From positions 1-27,785 of the forward strand of contig JBJDZM010000101.1 in the NCBI GenBank assembly GCA_051867975.1: a DNA stretch of 27,785 nucleotides, read 5' to 3'. Positions 14,781 to 23,744 of the stretch are shown piece by piece (the stretch's first letter is position 1; every line of letters begins with the position of its first letter). The translations under genes and the position numbers were made by a program. The notes under the pieces are model-generated. The model saw nothing but the letters and a program-made list of their open reading frames with translations. It did no database searches and was not told where the DNA came from. Origin of the DNA: SVTX01 sp051867975. GTDB lineage: Bacteria > Bacillota > Clostridia > Oscillospirales > CAG-272.

Positions 14781-17255
14781 ATGGCTATCATTTTATGGGA
14801 CAAATATGAGGCTGCAATATTACTTGAAGCGGTCTTGAGAATTGAGAACAAAGAAGAGAGCAAAAATGATGCCATTGAAAGAGTTTCCAGACAGCTTCGT
14901 TCTATGGCAAATAATCGAGGCTTATCTATTGATGATACCTATAGAAATTCCAATGGTATCTCTATGCAAATGACAGCAATGAAAGCGACAGCCTTTGATA
15001 TTGATTGTAAAATGAAATCACACTCAAAGGTTTTTTGTGAGGTTGTCGAACTATATTATACTAACAAATCGGAATATAATGCCATCTTAAATCAGGCACA
15101 CCATTGGATTGATTACAGCAAGGAGGAACAGCATATGACACGAGAAGATATTCATACAGTCCGTTCAAATCGGGATGCTTTTTCTTCTTGGATTCAAGCC
15201 AAACAAATCAAAAAACCTGCGCCTAACCTTATTATGATGGCCATTGACGAAGTATCTGAATATGCAATGGAACACAATGTATCAAAAGTTTCTGTTTGGG
15301 ATATTTCGGACGAAGACAAGTTCAATGCGTTTAGAATAAAAATGCAAGCAATGAGATTGTTTCGCTTGTCCAATAAAAATGCGGCAACAATATTTGATAT
15401 GTGTTGGAAGCACTACGTTGCTTTTTTGAAAGATAGAAAAAGCGAGGAAATTAGTGTCGTGGAAACTCAAGATACCAAGCCGAATGAGAATAACAATCAC
15501 ATAGCAGATAACAACGAACACAAAATAGACATTAATTCTTTTTACGAATGGATGACCACGAAGGCCAATATGGCACCTTCTTCTTGCAGAGCGTATACGT
15601 CATCTTTTCGCACCGCATGCGACTATGCACTATCAAATGGAATAACCTCTGAAAAACTATACGAGATTGCTGATGACGAAATTCTTAAAAAGCAAACAGA
15701 GACAATTCTACAAGATACGGCATTTCAAGATTATAATGCAGACCAGCACAATCGGTTTAGTGCGGCACTAAAAAAATATTTGGAATATCGCACAGGGGTT
15801 ATTTTGCCACTATGCGTTCAAAAAGACGAGCCAACGCAAAATAACGTTCGCAGTTCTTACCGCAATCAAGTAAGAGCAGTTTTAAGAGATCATTATCCGT
15901 ATGGTTTCCGCTTAGAATCAATCATTGATCTAAAACGTTTCAGAAGATATGCTGAAGAACAAAACGTAGCACTACCGGAATCTGATGACGATTTGAGAGT
16001 TGAAATTAGAAAAGTCGGAGTCAAAATAGACGATAAAGTGTACTTAATAGAGCAAGATACATTTGCATTTATCCGTAAGACTATCGAGGCTCTTGCTCTT
16101 GATGGATCTAAAATATTGTTCTATGACTGCATATATGATTCAGATGCTTCCGGTATGGAAGATCACTATATTACATCTGCAGATCAGCTCAAAGCAATAA
16201 TGAAACAATGCAAGCAAAACATATTTGAGGATTTAGCGGAAATACATTTTGCCAAAAACTTTGTTTCATTGCTTGGCGAGCAGATGGAAAAGGACGCTGT
16301 AACTATTGAAATCCAGCGCATTTGGGGTGATAGCCAAACAAGTCGTGTTGATGAATTAGCGGAAAAGCTCCCCGCCATTCCCGAGGAATATATAAAAAGA
16401 TATTTATCAGGAAGTGTATCTTTTGTGTGGATTTCAGAGGGTGTATATTTCAATATGCAACGATTTGTTATTACCGAGGATGAAAGAGTGTCTATTTTAT
16501 CCTTCGTGTCAGAAGAATGTGACAATAAAGGATATGCATCCATCAGTGATGTACCTTTTGGAAATACAGAAGAAGAAAATTACGAGTTGACAACAGTTGG
16601 TTTACAGGAGGCTGTTTACAACGCAGTGCTGTTAGACCAGTACCATTTGAACGGAAAAATTCTGACCAGAGATAATAAATCGCTGGATGTCGTTGCATTG
16701 GCAAAGCAATATCTTGTCGGCAAAAATGAATGCACATTCGATGAGATGGACAAAAAGGTTGAAGAAATTGCCGGCACCAGATACAGATATATGGCATACG
16801 ACGCGCTTTATAGCACAATGGTCAGAGTTGACAAAAATCGTTATGTAGCACATCAGTATGTGAAATTCGATGTTGAGGCGATTGATGAAATCCTATCCGA
16901 AATGATAAAAAACAAATTTCTTGCTATTAAGGAAATTACATCATTTGCTTTGTTCCCGATTTGTGGGTTTCCTTGGAACCATTACTTGTTGGAAAGTTAT
17001 TGCTACTCATACAGTAAGAGATTCTGCTTAAAAGTTGTTGGCTTTAATGATAAAAATGCAGGAATCATTGCTGAAAGCAATGTTACTGACGGATACAATG
17101 AATTACTGGCGCAGGCAGCTGCGCGTGCGAAAATAGAGCTTGACACGGAGATTGTTGGACAGTACTATTTTGAAACCGGATACATGGGAAAACGCAGATT
17201 TGCCGATCTGGAATCAATAGTAGAACGTGCAAAAGCAATAAGAGAGGATCTATAA
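14781..17255 (+). CDS. BREX-4-associated protein of unknown function (824 aa)
   Basis: I do not recognise an enzyme. Residues 1-~115 form a module seen, from memory, at the start of many clostridial defence-type proteins, with WDKYEAAILLEA and IDDTYRNSNGISMQM as its marks. Two similar helical repeats follow, ~134-218 and ~254-338: each begins F-x-x-W, has AxxYA in the middle, a (D/E)I-x-D stretch, and ends KHYVAFL or KKYLEYR. They resemble the SAM-like N-terminal regions of integrases and some restriction proteins, and an Asn-rich linker (~225-248) separates them. The remaining ~480 residues (from ~345) have no motif I can name. Inside the frame, AAGGAGG (15120-15126) stands 8 bp before an in-frame ATG at 15135 (residue 119), at the border of the first module. 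The gene ends 1 bp before brxP. Confidence 0.8.
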   Translation: MAIILWDKYEAAILLEAVLRIENKEESKNDAIERVSRQLRSMANNRGLSIDDTYRNSNGISMQMTAMKATAFDIDCKMKSHSKVFCEVVELYYTNKSEYNAILNQAHHWIDYSKEEQHMTREDIHTVRSNRDAFSSWIQAKQIKKPAPNLIMMAIDEVSEYAMEHNVSKVSVWDISDEDKFNAFRIKMQAMRLFRLSNKNAATIFDMCWKHYVAFLKDRKSEEISVVETQDTKPNENNNHIADNNEHKIDINSFYEWMTTKANMAPSSCRAYTSSFRTACDYALSNGITSEKLYEIADDEILKKQTETILQDTAFQDYNADQHNRFSAALKKYLEYRTGVILPLCVQKDEPTQNNVRSSYRNQVRAVLRDHYPYGFRLESIIDLKRFRRYAEEQNVALPESDDDLRVEIRKVGVKIDDKVYLIEQDTFAFIRKTIEALALDGSKILFYDCIYDSDASGMEDHYITSADQLKAIMKQCKQNIFEDLAEIHFAKNFVSLLGEQMEKDAVTIEIQRIWGDSQTSRVDELAEKLPAIPEEYIKRYLSGSVSFVWISEGVYFNMQRFVITEDERVSILSFVSEECDNKGYASISDVPFGNTEEENYELTTVGLQEAVYNAVLLDQYHLNGKILTRDNKSLDVVALAKQYLVGKNECTFDEMDKKVEEIAGTRYRYMAYDALYSTMVRVDKNRYVAHQYVKFDVEAIDEILSEMIKNKFLAIKEITSFALFPICGFPWNHYLLESYCYSYSKRFCLKVVGFNDKNAGIIAESNVTDGYNELLAQAAARAKIELDTEIVGQYYFETGYMGKRRFADLESIVERAKAIREDL
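15120..15137 (+). promoter_or_regulatory. Possible internal translation start in the 824-aa gene
   Basis: AAGGAGG (15120-15126), 8 bp, then ATG (15135-15137) in frame as residue 119. Start from here would give a 706-residue product lacking the N-terminal module. The bases also encode KEEQHM, so chance cannot be excluded. Confidence 0.45.
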
Positions 17256-17256
17256 T

Positions 17257-19593
17257 ATGTATTCATATACCTTTGATGTGGAGACTGGCGGCATACTGCT
17301 CAATTCCACTCCCACCAATTTTTCAAAAGAACCCAGACCAGTATATGCAGCAGAAATGGATATACTCGGATTTGAGCAATATTGGGAGTATGATAAACAA
17401 AACGATATTCCTTATATGTGGGCAGAATCCACAGCCTATTGGTATAGAGGAATCAAAATTGCGACAATAACAGGCGGAGACCTCTACACCGCCCCGAAAT
17501 TGCAACCCGCAACAGATGAAGAAGGTCGAATTGCTTTCGGTAAAGAAAGCGGTGCGATATTACAACCTATTGATATTTCTTCTATGTGCGCGAAGAACAA
17601 AGATCTTATGACGGTCATTGAAGACAGTACTGTTAAGCGCATCGTGAAAGAATACGAAAAATTCAAAAAGAGATTAGATATTTTCCATGTTGCTTTTTCG
17701 GGCGGTAAGGATAGTTCCGTTCTTTTGGACTTGGTGAAGAAAGCGCTTCCTAAAGGTAGTTTTGTTGTCATTTTCGGAGATACTGGAATGGAATTTCCAG
17801 ACACATATGAAGCTGTAGAAATTACGCGTCAACAATGTGAAATCGACGGGACCCCATTCTATACAGCGAGGTCGCATTTTGATCCTCACAGAAGTTGGGA
17901 AATATTTGGACCACCCGCAAGAGTACTCAGATGGTGTTGTAGCGTTCACAAAAGCACACCGCAAACCTTAAAAATGCGAGAATTGGTGGGAAAAGATGAT
18001 TATACCGGACTTGATTTTGTTGGAGTAAGAGGAGCTGAAAGCGTTTCACGTAGTCAGTATGGGTACGAGGGCTTTGGAAAAAAGCAGAAAGGACAATATA
18101 GTTTCAACCCTATTTTAGAGTGGACATCAGCCGAGATATGGTTATATATCTTAGACAACGGACTACATGTAAATTGTGCTTATAAAAAAGGCAATTCGCG
18201 TGCCGGCTGTTTGTTCTGTCCTATGAGTGGAGGAGTTAGTGACTTCTTTAGAAGAACATCATATACGAAAGAAATTGATTCATATATTGAACACATAAAG
18301 CATTCGTATAACTCCAAAGATGTTAAACAAGTGAATTCCTATCTAATGAACGGCGGTTGGAACGCTCGTAATAATGGAAGAAATCTGGCTGATAATCCAT
18401 TTAGATGTATAGAAAACACCGCAAATAAAAAAATAACTATCACCGTTATCAAGCCTAATGCTGATTGGAAAGAATGGATTAAAACTATAGGCATTCTTTC
18501 CTACGATGAAGAGTCGTATTGCATCACATTCGAGGGAAACACTTATTCGTTTACTGTTGAAGATAATTCCAAAGGGTATGTAGTTTCCATAGATGAATCA
18601 ATTGCAAAAAGCAATCCGAAATTCATAAAATTGTTTAGGCAGGTATTTCGTAAAACGACCTATTGCGTTGGTTGCCAAGTATGCGAAACAAATTGCAAAC
18701 ATGGCTCTATAAAATTCATAGACGGTAAATTGTCAATCACTGACTGTATTCATTGTTATCAGTGTCACGATATTGATAGTGGATGTCTATTATTTCATTC
18801 ATTACGTCATCCACAAGGAGGAGGAAAATCCATGAAAAGCTTAAACTCATTTGCGGACCACGCACCAAAAAGAGACTGGTTGGTATCATTTTTTGAACTT
18901 AAAGAGGACTTTTTCACCGAGCATACACTCGGTCCTATGATGTATGATATGTTCAGACGTTTCCTCAAGGATGCTGGACTTAACGAAAAAAATCACTTCA
19001 CAAAGTTTGCTGAAATGATATCCGAAATGGGTTGGGAGACTGACGTAGCCCTTGGGTTGATTATGGTAAACCTTGCTTATGAGAATCCTCAAATTGCGTG
19101 GTATATCAACAATATGGATATTGGTTATTTCTATGAGAGAAGTCAAATTGAAGAATTATTGATTTCCGCAGATGTCAAACCCAAAGATGCTAAATCAATT
19201 GTAAAAGCATATAAGCGAATTATGGATACTCCGTTTGGCACTAATCTCAATTTTGGCTATGTGACAGATGACGATGATATGGTTCGAACAAAATGGTCTG
19301 TAACCGATAATCGAGTTTTGTTGTACGCACTCTACAAATTTGTTGAGGTTTGTAATTTGGACAAGGAATTTCACCTTTCATATCTGTTTGATGAGTCGGT
19401 TGAACGAGATGGTGTCAGCCCTGTAAGAATGTTCGGTATATATGACGAAGAAGAATTAAAGTCAAAATTACTCGGCTTATCTTCCGCATATCCAGAATTC
19501 ATAAATGCAGCTTTTGCAAACGATTTGAAGACTATAACATTACGTGATAAAACATCCAATGATGTATTAGCACTTTTCAAGGAGGACATGTAA
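17257..19593 (+). CDS. brxP: BrxP: PP-loop (PAPS-reductase/DndC-like) protein fused to ferredoxin and DUF4007-like domains
   Basis: 778 residues in three parts. Residues ~140-330 form a PP-loop ATP pyrophosphatase: FSGGKDSSV (147-155), GDTGMEFPDTYE, and cysteines C227/C228 in RWCCSVHK with C318 and C321 in GCLFCP, probably holding a 4Fe-4S cluster as in DndC. Residues ~465-512 form a ferredoxin-like region: C470, C473, C476 and C480 match CX2CX2CX3C, and C497, C500, C503 and C510 could hold a second cluster. Residues 526-778 resemble DUF4007, a family I recall from DNA-phosphorothioation and defence loci. BrxP is the marker of type 4 BREX, which lacks PglX. DndC-like chemistry would be ATP-dependent sulfur transfer to DNA, but activity here is inferred. 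An in-frame ATG preceded by AAGGAGGAGG at the start of the DUF4007 part suggests a second, separate product. Confidence 0.9.
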   Translation: MYSYTFDVETGGILLNSTPTNFSKEPRPVYAAEMDILGFEQYWEYDKQNDIPYMWAESTAYWYRGIKIATITGGDLYTAPKLQPATDEEGRIAFGKESGAILQPIDISSMCAKNKDLMTVIEDSTVKRIVKEYEKFKKRLDIFHVAFSGGKDSSVLLDLVKKALPKGSFVVIFGDTGMEFPDTYEAVEITRQQCEIDGTPFYTARSHFDPHRSWEIFGPPARVLRWCCSVHKSTPQTLKMRELVGKDDYTGLDFVGVRGAESVSRSQYGYEGFGKKQKGQYSFNPILEWTSAEIWLYILDNGLHVNCAYKKGNSRAGCLFCPMSGGVSDFFRRTSYTKEIDSYIEHIKHSYNSKDVKQVNSYLMNGGWNARNNGRNLADNPFRCIENTANKKITITVIKPNADWKEWIKTIGILSYDEESYCITFEGNTYSFTVEDNSKGYVVSIDESIAKSNPKFIKLFRQVFRKTTYCVGCQVCETNCKHGSIKFIDGKLSITDCIHCYQCHDIDSGCLLFHSLRHPQGGGKSMKSLNSFADHAPKRDWLVSFFELKEDFFTEHTLGPMMYDMFRRFLKDAGLNEKNHFTKFAEMISEMGWETDVALGLIMVNLAYENPQIAWYINNMDIGYFYERSQIEELLISADVKPKDAKSIVKAYKRIMDTPFGTNLNFGYVTDDDDMVRTKWSVTDNRVLLYALYKFVEVCNLDKEFHLSYLFDESVERDGVSPVRMFGIYDEEELKSKLLGLSSAYPEFINAAFANDLKTITLRDKTSNDVLALFKEDM
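18815..18834 (+). promoter_or_regulatory. Internal ribosome site and start codon inside brxP
   Basis: AAGGAGGAGG (18815-18824) is followed 7 bp later by ATG (18832-18834), in frame as residue 526, exactly where the DUF4007-like domain begins. It is the longest ribosome-site match in the operon. Initiation here would yield a 253-residue free DUF4007 protein (18832-19593). Confidence 0.68.
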
Positions 19594-19594
19594 T

Positions 19595-22500
19595 ATGCCG
19601 AATAAGTATTGCGACTATTTTGACATAAACGAAAGGTATTTCCCCTGCGTTGATGAATCCGCAATCAACAGCGGTGCAGAATGGACAGATACATACCCTC
19701 ATGAAACATTTATTGAATTACTAAAATGTTTGGAAAGAATGCTTGGTGGAAATACCAATCGTTCTGTATGGATTCATGGTGCATATGGTACCGGAAAATC
19801 CAAATGCGCGCTTGCTGTCAGAAGAATTCTTGAATTGCCCGAGGCAGATGTCCGAAATTATTGGAACACCTATGATCCTTTGAAGAAAAACCCAGCTTTG
19901 CTTGAAAAACTTTTGGGGCACAAGGAAAGAGGAATTGTAACAGCATACCGTTACGCATCCGGAAACATCAGCACACCGGAACAGCTTTTCCTCGCAGTTC
20001 AAGAAAGCATCAAAAAAGCATTGGATGAGCAGAACGTTTCTTACAGAGGCGAAAACACTTTGAAACAAGGTGTTATTGAATGGTTGCAAGACGAATCGCA
20101 TAATGCGTTTATTAATAGCCTACTAAAAAAACCGGAGTGGGAATCTGCTTTTGCACAATCCACGGCAGACGAGATTATCAATTCCCTGAAAAAGAGCAGT
20201 GATGTGTCAAAATTGATGGCAAACTTGTTTAAGCTCGCCGCCAAAGAAGGTATAACCGCGCTGTCACTTACTGCGGACAATCTCAAGGATTGGATTTTGG
20301 ATATCATCAATAAGAACGAAACCAAAATTGTTTTGATTTGGGACGAGTTTTCGGACTTCTTCCGTCAGAACAAGAATTCGCTCAGTGAATTCCAGAAGCT
20401 TGTTTCCATTTGTCAAGAAGCCCCCTTCTACTTTGTTATTGTTACACATCCTATCACTTCTTTGAGTAGCAGTGATGATTCGTGGAAAATTGTACAACAA
20501 CGCTTCGATAAAGTTGAAATTACGCTTCCTCCCAACATTGCATTTGAATTGATTGGACATGCATTCAAACCCAAACAAGCGGCTTTGGCAAGCTGGAACG
20601 AAATGGTAGACGGCCTTGATGGCATCATTCCCTCATCGCGCAAGAATATTATGAAAGCCGCCAACGTATCAGACGAAGCAACCATGAAAAAAATGCTTCC
20701 GATACATCCTATGGCAGCATTAGTATTAAAGAATATTGCGACAGCATATCAGGCAAACCAGCGTAGTATGTTCGACTTTATCAAGACGCCTAAAGATCTT
20801 GACACAAGAGCATTCCAATGGTTTATTCAAAACTACGGTCCCGAAGATGACCGTCCGTTCTTAGCAGTTGATATGCTTTGGAACTTCTTCTATGAAAATG
20901 GCAGAGATTATCTATCTTCTGATATCAGACTGATTTTGGATACCTTTCCTCAGCAATCTGCCTTGAATAGCAAGGAAAAGATTGTTCTTCAAACTGTGTT
21001 GATCATGCAAGCAATCGACCAGAGGCTTGGCGGCACCGTTGATATTCTTAAGCCTACCGATCAAAGCCTTGGATATGCTTTTGAAGGTGATAATTCCGGC
21101 TTGGAAAGCGGATACAAGGGCATCGTAAAAACACTTGTAGATAAGGGAATTCTTATTGCTACACCTATTGCAGATGGTAAAAAGGTCTACAATGCTGCCG
21201 TTCTTGCCGGAGATGGTGCAAAAATAGAAGGTTATAAAAAAGATATCAGGGACAAGTCTACCACACGCAGATTGGTTGATGAAGGACCTGATATTGCGGG
21301 AGCATTAAGCTTAACTCCTGCATTAAAACTCAGATATGCGCTCTCTATTGATCCCGGATATTTACCGGTCGTAACAATGACTGACTTCACTAAGGCAATG
21401 GAAAGTTTAAAGCATAAGGAGGCAGGATGGCATTTCCACGCTGTGTTGGCGGTTGCGAAAACTGAAGATGAAGCCCAAAGCTTCCGCAACCTTATTAAAA
21501 AGACTATTGCAGACGAAGCATATAAGAATATCGTAGTAATCGATGCTCTTTCCACACCATTGGGATTAGAGGAATTCGAACACTATGTAGAGTTTAGTGC
21601 GATGTCTCTGTATTATCAAGGCAACAACAATCAGCAATCCAAGGAAAACAATAAGAAAGCAAAGGATGTCTTAGAGCGCGATTGGAAAGATCGTATTCAT
21701 GATGGACAATTCATCGTATATACATATGCAGAACAAAATGGCGAAAAGGCAGTCGGTGCTAATGCAGTACATACCATCTTGCAGACAATTGTTTTGACGC
21801 GTTTCCGTCATGTGTTCGATTTCACAAAGAATTTGACTGAAACGCAGTTGAAACTAACGCAAACGAAGCAAGTGGCTCGTTACGGCATAGACAACGCAGA
21901 TGTCAAGGGACTCATTGCCGGTTGTGAAAAATCAGTTCTTGCAAAGGTGTGGAATCGCGCGGAATACTGGACTGCACCGGAACTTTCGGACGAGCATATC
22001 GTAATTATCAAAAAAGACATCGATAAGATGATTTACGCCGCATTCAAGGATACCGGTAAGATAGCTATTGGCGACATTTACGATTATCTTGAAGGTACAT
22101 ATGGTTTCTCACCATGTAATATGTCTGCATTCGTATTTGGCTTCTTACTGAAAGAATATAGCCGTGATCCCTATCGTAGCATGAATGCTGAAGGACATAG
22201 AGATTCTATGACTCCCGAAAAGTTGTCTGAAATGATTGGCAACTATATCGGTAAGGCAAATGCTAAACCCACATACATTGTCAGCCTGACCGATGAAGAA
22301 AAGGCATTTTATGAATTGACGGAGCATGCTTGGGGTATAACTCCGAATCTGTGTACGTCGCCAAATCACGCAGGCTCTTTGATTCTTTCGAAAATGCGAG
22401 AGTTTGCATATCCCGTATGGTGCTTGGAAGAGGTAGACACTAACGGTGTGTACGATTTGGTAAAAATGTATATGGAACTTGTACAGAACACCGGTGACAA

Positions 22501-23740
22501 GCAACATGACATTGCCAACAATATCGGAAAAATTGCGATGCAACGTCCTTCGTCGGCAGATAATTTGAAGGCTTTGCTCACCGCAGATAACTGTATCAAG
22601 GGAATGAAGATTTTCTTGGAGCACTTTGAGAATCGTAAGCTGTTGAATATTGCGAAAGAAATTGGTGCTACCGATTCTGTCCTTGGCGATATTAAAAAGT
22701 TGTTTAGCGTTCAATATTCAGCACTATGGATTGGTACTACCGGTGAGGATGAAATTCGCAAATTAACGGTAGAGTATTCTGTAATTAAAGCAACGAATCT
22801 GTTGCTTAATGTATCTACTCATTCCAAGGACGGAGCATTTAAGCAATGGCGTGAGACCTTGAAATTCATTGGAATTTCGTGTGAAGCGGCGAGAACAAAA
22901 CGCCCTGCTCTCGATAAGTTCTTCTATTATCTGCTGAAAATTGTCAATCTTGAGGACATGCTTCCCGAAAATATGCGCTCGTTCCTCGACGAGATGACAA
23001 ACCACAGCACAGAAATCAGAGAGGTTCTCGGCAATACACTTGGCTTGTTCGTAGAGTTATACGCGCCGTACCTTGAAGGATTTTCGCTCACAGAGTGTGA
23101 AGAGATTAAAAATTCTATTACAGTCGATATGTTTGTTCTTTCTTCAACGCAAAGTAATGCGACCGTGAAGAAAGCTGCGGATGACTATAAGAAAAATCAG
23201 ATCAAATCCAAACTGGCACAGATTTGGAGCGAGAATACCGGTGGAACAAAGAACCCAAGAGCTTGGTCTGAAAAATATCAAACACCTATACTTTGCTTAA
23301 TTTCCGACGATATTTACAGTACTGCCAAAAAAGCATTCGCTACGCTAAACAGCAATAACGCGAGCGAATCCGAAATTAAAGCAGCATTGGAATTTATTGA
23401 AGGAGCTACGTTCTTTAGCGATATAAACAACGAAGAATTCCGTAATTGCAAGTTTATGGAGAAGATTGTTGGCGATTACGCTCATCTGCTTACTGATATC
23501 AACAAGATCCGAAATGCTTTGGATTCTCTTGGTATTGATGCTTATGAGTGGTCTGACAATCCTGCAGTAAAGAACAAAATCAAAAACATGGCCGCAGTTG
23601 AATATAACGCAGGCGGCAGTGACAAAGCCATAAAGACGATTGATGGGATGGATAGCGAGCAACTTAGAAACTGGTTGAAGCAACTTGCTAAAAAAGATAT
23701 CGATTTGGGCGTAAAAATTATTATAAACGGAGGAAAATAA
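19595..23740 (+). CDS. brxC: BrxC/PglY-like large P-loop ATPase
   Basis: 1,381 residues, the size of BrxC/PglY proteins. Walker A is HGAYGTGKSK (61-70) and Walker B is KIVLIWDEF (244-252) with D250/E251; VIVTHP a little later is the sensor-like strand typical of these STAND/AAA-type ATPases. The rest is a long, mostly helical region without further motifs I can name. In BREX systems this protein is essential for defence and probably forms DNA-bound oligomers with PglZ and the modification component. The ATG lies 1 bp after the brxP stop, with AAGGAGG overlapping the end of brxP, so the two are translationally coupled. It is followed by pglZ after 4 bp. The assignment rests on size, P-loop and position rather than on close sequence recall; type 4 versions are divergent. 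Confidence 0.82.
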   Translation: MPNKYCDYFDINERYFPCVDESAINSGAEWTDTYPHETFIELLKCLERMLGGNTNRSVWIHGAYGTGKSKCALAVRRILELPEADVRNYWNTYDPLKKNPALLEKLLGHKERGIVTAYRYASGNISTPEQLFLAVQESIKKALDEQNVSYRGENTLKQGVIEWLQDESHNAFINSLLKKPEWESAFAQSTADEIINSLKKSSDVSKLMANLFKLAAKEGITALSLTADNLKDWILDIINKNETKIVLIWDEFSDFFRQNKNSLSEFQKLVSICQEAPFYFVIVTHPITSLSSSDDSWKIVQQRFDKVEITLPPNIAFELIGHAFKPKQAALASWNEMVDGLDGIIPSSRKNIMKAANVSDEATMKKMLPIHPMAALVLKNIATAYQANQRSMFDFIKTPKDLDTRAFQWFIQNYGPEDDRPFLAVDMLWNFFYENGRDYLSSDIRLILDTFPQQSALNSKEKIVLQTVLIMQAIDQRLGGTVDILKPTDQSLGYAFEGDNSGLESGYKGIVKTLVDKGILIATPIADGKKVYNAAVLAGDGAKIEGYKKDIRDKSTTRRLVDEGPDIAGALSLTPALKLRYALSIDPGYLPVVTMTDFTKAMESLKHKEAGWHFHAVLAVAKTEDEAQSFRNLIKKTIADEAYKNIVVIDALSTPLGLEEFEHYVEFSAMSLYYQGNNNQQSKENNKKAKDVLERDWKDRIHDGQFIVYTYAEQNGEKAVGANAVHTILQTIVLTRFRHVFDFTKNLTETQLKLTQTKQVARYGIDNADVKGLIAGCEKSVLAKVWNRAEYWTAPELSDEHIVIIKKDIDKMIYAAFKDTGKIAIGDIYDYLEGTYGFSPCNMSAFVFGFLLKEYSRDPYRSMNAEGHRDSMTPEKLSEMIGNYIGKANAKPTYIVSLTDEEKAFYELTEHAWGITPNLCTSPNHAGSLILSKMREFAYPVWCLEEVDTNGVYDLVKMYMELVQNTGDKQHDIANNIGKIAMQRPSSADNLKALLTADNCIKGMKIFLEHFENRKLLNIAKEIGATDSVLGDIKKLFSVQYSALWIGTTGEDEIRKLTVEYSVIKATNLLLNVSTHSKDGAFKQWRETLKFIGISCEAARTKRPALDKFFYYLLKIVNLEDMLPENMRSFLDEMTNHSTEIREVLGNTLGLFVELYAPYLEGFSLTECEEIKNSITVDMFVLSSTQSNATVKKAADDYKKNQIKSKLAQIWSENTGGTKNPRAWSEKYQTPILCLISDDIYSTAKKAFATLNSNNASESEIKAALEFIEGATFFSDINNEEFRNCKFMEKIVGDYAHLLTDINKIRNALDSLGIDAYEWSDNPAVKNKIKNMAAVEYNAGGSDKAIKTIDGMDSEQLRNWLKQLAKKDIDLGVKIIINGGK

Positions 23741-23744
23741 TCCT

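Noticed and set aside
17257..17700. BrxP as an ordinary assimilatory PAPS reductase
   Set aside because: The fused ferredoxin and DUF4007-like parts and the BREX context do not fit sulfate assimilation; no cys genes are nearby.
21417..21429. Another internal AAGGAGG with ATG, within the BrxC-like gene
   Set aside because: The ATG is out of frame with the gene and opens no meaningful product.
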